Origin: Tritrichomonas foetus | Lineage: Eukaryota; Parabasalia; Tritrichomonadida; Tritrichomonadidae | DNA: 61,556 nucleotides | Direction: 5' to 3' | Assembly (NCBI GenBank): GCA_001839685.1 | Contig: MLAK01000971.1 | Span: forward strand, 54,480-116,035 | Shown: positions 59,376-61,556 of the stretch, piece by piece | Layout: the number at the start of each line of letters is the position of its first letter | Numbering within the stretch: position 1 is the first letter of the stretch | Notes under the pieces: generated by a model | Told to the model about the DNA's origin: nothing | The model's database searches: none | Seen by the model: only the letters and a program-made list of their open reading frames with translations | Translations under genes and position numbers: made by a program

Positions 59376-61556
59376 TCATTGAGAAGAAGTGTCATCTTGT
59401 ATCTCTACGGGAGAAGATTGAGTACCTAGTGTCATTATATTATTATCAGCGTCATTTCCATGATCTGTGTTATCATCTGTATCGTCGTTTTCACTTCCAT
59501 TATGATCATGATAAGCATTATTATTCCTACCAACATTATTATCCACACTATTGTTGTTAAACTTACCAGTGTTCCAGTATATTCTTGCAGAACCTCTAAT
59601 TGCACTGAACGAGATCTCATGAGCATAATATTTCACTTTACTCATATTGTTCTTGAGGAGTCTCTTCAATGCAGATAAGGTTTGTTTTGGGATAGCACCT
59701 AGTGAACTAACAATAATAGGGTAGAACTGTACCTTCATATTTGATTTGTTTTCACAATCTTCACATAAGTGAGCATATTTCATCCTCTTTTCCTCGATTG
59801 TTAGGTCAAGCGTTGAAACCCCACCATTTCTTTCGCTGATGCAACCATAGGGGACACTAACTTCAATGATGTTTAAGACATTATTGGTATGATCAATAAA
59901 CCAGATGTCCGGCATCAATCTTTTGTTATCGTCTTCCAAGTTGTTTAATCCATTGAAACGAATTGTCTTTGATCGGTGAAATAGGAAATGTTGTTGATGA
60001 ACGTCATCGATAGCTTTGATAATATCTTCGACTACGTAGTTATGTCTTATTTTATATTCGGACTTCCGAACATTACAACAGTTGAGTCTATGTTTCAAGT
60101 TATCGAGGCCTTGATGACAAATAATGCATTGTGGAGTTACATCTCCGTGGGCAACAACTTCACCTGTTGGTAGATTATTACAACGAGCGTTAACCGCAAA
60201 TTTAACAATCTCATCGTTTGCCTTAGTTACTGCTGGGCTCAAGAAGAAAGAGCTGTAAGGCGACTTGATTGTCGTATGAAAAGTATGTCCCTTTAGTGGA
60301 AGGGAAGTAAGTTTTAGTTTCCACCTTTCGTTAAACATACGCTTCAATGACAATAATAATTTGTGAGTGTCGTCGATTTTGTCATAATTGGTTGTGCTTG
60401 ATAAATCAACTAATGAGAAATTATCATCACTCTTCTTGAGCTGAATATTTAGCTTTCTGAGCGCTTTTATCGCTTTGATGCACAGTGATTGAGTACCCTG
60501 CCTCAGGCTGTTTAAGTTCCATTTCATAAATATCGAATTGTCATCATTCTTCTGTATGCGCCTGAAATTTCTTTCGTCAATTGTAAATTTCTTGAATAGC
60601 GACTTTGTGCGGGAATTTGACCAGTAATTAAGTTCCATAAATGCTTTAATGTATAGAGCTTTCGCTCTTTCCGTTAGATCTTGCAAGCCAAGGCCACCAT
60701 CTTTCCAGTCGACATGGAAAGCCGCTATAGGAGTGGAATTTACATTAAGATGAGAGTTAATCATCTTTCTGATTAACTTGTTGATAGCATTAAGATCATT
60801 CATTCTGCAGTTGTTGCAAGTAAGCTCATAATCGAGCGAAGGGATGATGAAGCGTCTCACCGCATCAAGCTTCTGATTCAGCCGTAGCGGAGACCCATCA
60901 ATTAAATTGATCTTGTTCGTAATTTCTTGGATTAATGCATTAGAATGAACCATTTTCACCACGTGTGATCGAGCTATTGGTGCACCAAGGTATTCTTTGA
61001 GCGACAAAAGTTGAATTTTCGGGATCTCTTGGCCAAAGATATGGAAAATTGTGTCTGTCGAGACTCTTCGGTTATTATCTAGAATATATGTGTAGATACC
61101 GCACTTTGCAGCGTTTATCTTCAAACATGAATAGTCGCAGAAAGATTCTAATGTGCACAACATATTATCAAGACCTTGTGATGATTTGCTAATCAAAATA
61201 ATATCATCGGCATATGCCTGAATGCAAGTGTCACAAACTCCATCATCATGATGTTTTGCGTGAACAATTCTAAGAAGAGGATCAATCGCAACATCAAAGA
61301 GGAGGGGTGACATAGGACAGCCCTGTTTAACGCCTTTACGAATTGTAATCTTATCTGTCTTGAATCCTAGCGTCTGAATGATATTATACGAATCTTTATA
61401 GCAATTTCGAAAGAAATCAATGAACCCTTCATCAAATCCGATGTGTTTCAGGTTGTTGAAGATCAATCTGTGTGGTATCTCACCAAAAGCATTTGTAAGG
61501 TCAATGGATGCTATGTAAATATCTTCCTTCGTTCTGCTACAATGATTTATTAGTTC
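59376..61556 (-). CDS. LINE retrotransposon polyprotein with RT and restriction-like endonuclease, cut by the window edge
   Basis: The frame is open from the window end to the stop at 59376: 726 residues, the N terminus lying outside. An apparent start at 61466 is a TTG inside the domain. RT motifs visible are SIDLTNAFGEIPHRL (motif A region), KGVKQGCPMSPLLFD, QAYADDIILIS (catalytic YADD near 61205) and LKEYLGAPIA. Downstream come a long thumb/linker, a CCHC knuckle (CIICHQGLDNLKHRLNC near 60100) and a restriction-like endonuclease with KRLMPDIWFID and IIEVSVPYG (PD...ExS pattern, near 59920 and 59860). The tail is Asn/Asp-rich. RT followed by CCHC and such a nuclease is the layout of the R2/NeSL/R4 groups, which insert at specific sequences by target-primed reverse transcription. 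With no stop in 726 codons it may be recent or active. Confidence 0.93.
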   Translation of the reverse strand, partial: ELINHCSRTKEDIYIASIDLTNAFGEIPHRLIFNNLKHIGFDEGFIDFFRNCYKDSYNIIQTLGFKTDKITIRKGVKQGCPMSPLLFDVAIDPLLRIVHAKHHDDGVCDTCIQAYADDIILISKSSQGLDNMLCTLESFCDYSCLKINAAKCGIYTYILDNNRRVSTDTIFHIFGQEIPKIQLLSLKEYLGAPIARSHVVKMVHSNALIQEITNKINLIDGSPLRLNQKLDAVRRFIIPSLDYELTCNNCRMNDLNAINKLIRKMINSHLNVNSTPIAAFHVDWKDGGLGLQDLTERAKALYIKAFMELNYWSNSRTKSLFKKFTIDERNFRRIQKNDDNSIFMKWNLNSLRQGTQSLCIKAIKALRKLNIQLKKSDDNFSLVDLSSTTNYDKIDDTHKLLLSLKRMFNERWKLKLTSLPLKGHTFHTTIKSPYSSFFLSPAVTKANDEIVKFAVNARCNNLPTGEVVAHGDVTPQCIICHQGLDNLKHRLNCCNVRKSEYKIRHNYVVEDIIKAIDDVHQQHFLFHRSKTIRFNGLNNLEDDNKRLMPDIWFIDHTNNVLNIIEVSVPYGCISERNGGVSTLDLTIEEKRMKYAHLCEDCENKSNMKVQFYPIIVSSLGAIPKQTLSALKRLLKNNMSKVKYYAHEISFSAIRGSARIYWNTGKFNNNSVDNNVGRNNNAYHDHNGSENDDTDDNTDHGNDADNNIMTLGTQSSPVEIQDDTSSQ

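Overview
The window looks like nuclear DNA of a parabasalid protist, most likely a Tritrichomonas-type trichomonad. The evidence is: strongly AT-rich DNA with the standard code; large intronless genes; very short 5' spacers, several carrying a TCAYW initiator-like site just before the ATG; a two-repeat Myb protein, an Asn-rich Polo-like kinase and a very large multipass PAS/class III cyclase, all typical of trichomonads; and remnants of Maverick, pogo, mariner and LINE elements. The organism is inferred from content, not from a marker gene.

Layout. (1) 0.3-5.8 kb is a gene graveyard: a decayed GH95-like glycoside hydrolase, a decayed TKL-type kinase, and AT-rich DNA. (2) 5.8-10.6 kb holds an intact 1609-residue adenylyl cyclase. 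(3) 10.7-13.6 kb holds a decayed Sel1-repeat gene and empty AT-rich DNA. (4) 13.6-43.9 kb is a dense block of intact housekeeping genes: a Rab GTPase, a HAP40/F8A homologue, a TBC RabGAP, a Polo-like kinase, ribosomal protein uL14, a Myb factor, a three-RRM protein, Yip1, a type I membrane protein with a Gln/Met/Pro repeat tail, Elp3, Vps53, an Atg16-like WD40 protein, a PDK1-like kinase, an HP1-like chromodomain protein, a long coiled-coil protein and the bifunctional glycogen debranching enzyme. (5) 44-49 kb carries a decayed Maverick polymerase, a pogo-type transposase remnant and a 154-bp MITE. (6) 49.4-51.9 kb has three small intact genes (Ctf8, an alpha-helical protein with a SUMO-interaction-like motif, and a small acidic protein). 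(7) 52-61.6 kb is a transposon nest: an HTH transposase remnant, an unrecognised decayed coding stretch, a mariner tail, and two related LINE-type elements on the minus strand. One LINE is decayed and internally deleted. The other is open to the window edge and has RT, CCHC and a restriction-like endonuclease. They are interleaved with a 236-bp repeat present in two identical copies plus a diverged relative.

Functionally, the gene block is rich in membrane-traffic proteins (Rab, HAP40, TBC, Yip1, Vps53, Atg16-like), but the strand pattern and lack of shared regulation argue for ordinary neighbours rather than a system. Two structural patterns stand out. A short AAAAAGTGAC-like motif lies about 17-40 bp before six start codons. 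Short tandem or direct repeats sit in all five 3'-to-3' gaps of the housekeeping block. The most unusual locus is the LINE nest, where both elements end at the same 16-bp hairpin and run into related flanking sequence, suggesting site-specific insertion.

Many starts were moved inward to the first real ATG because the longest open frame began at TTG or GTG.
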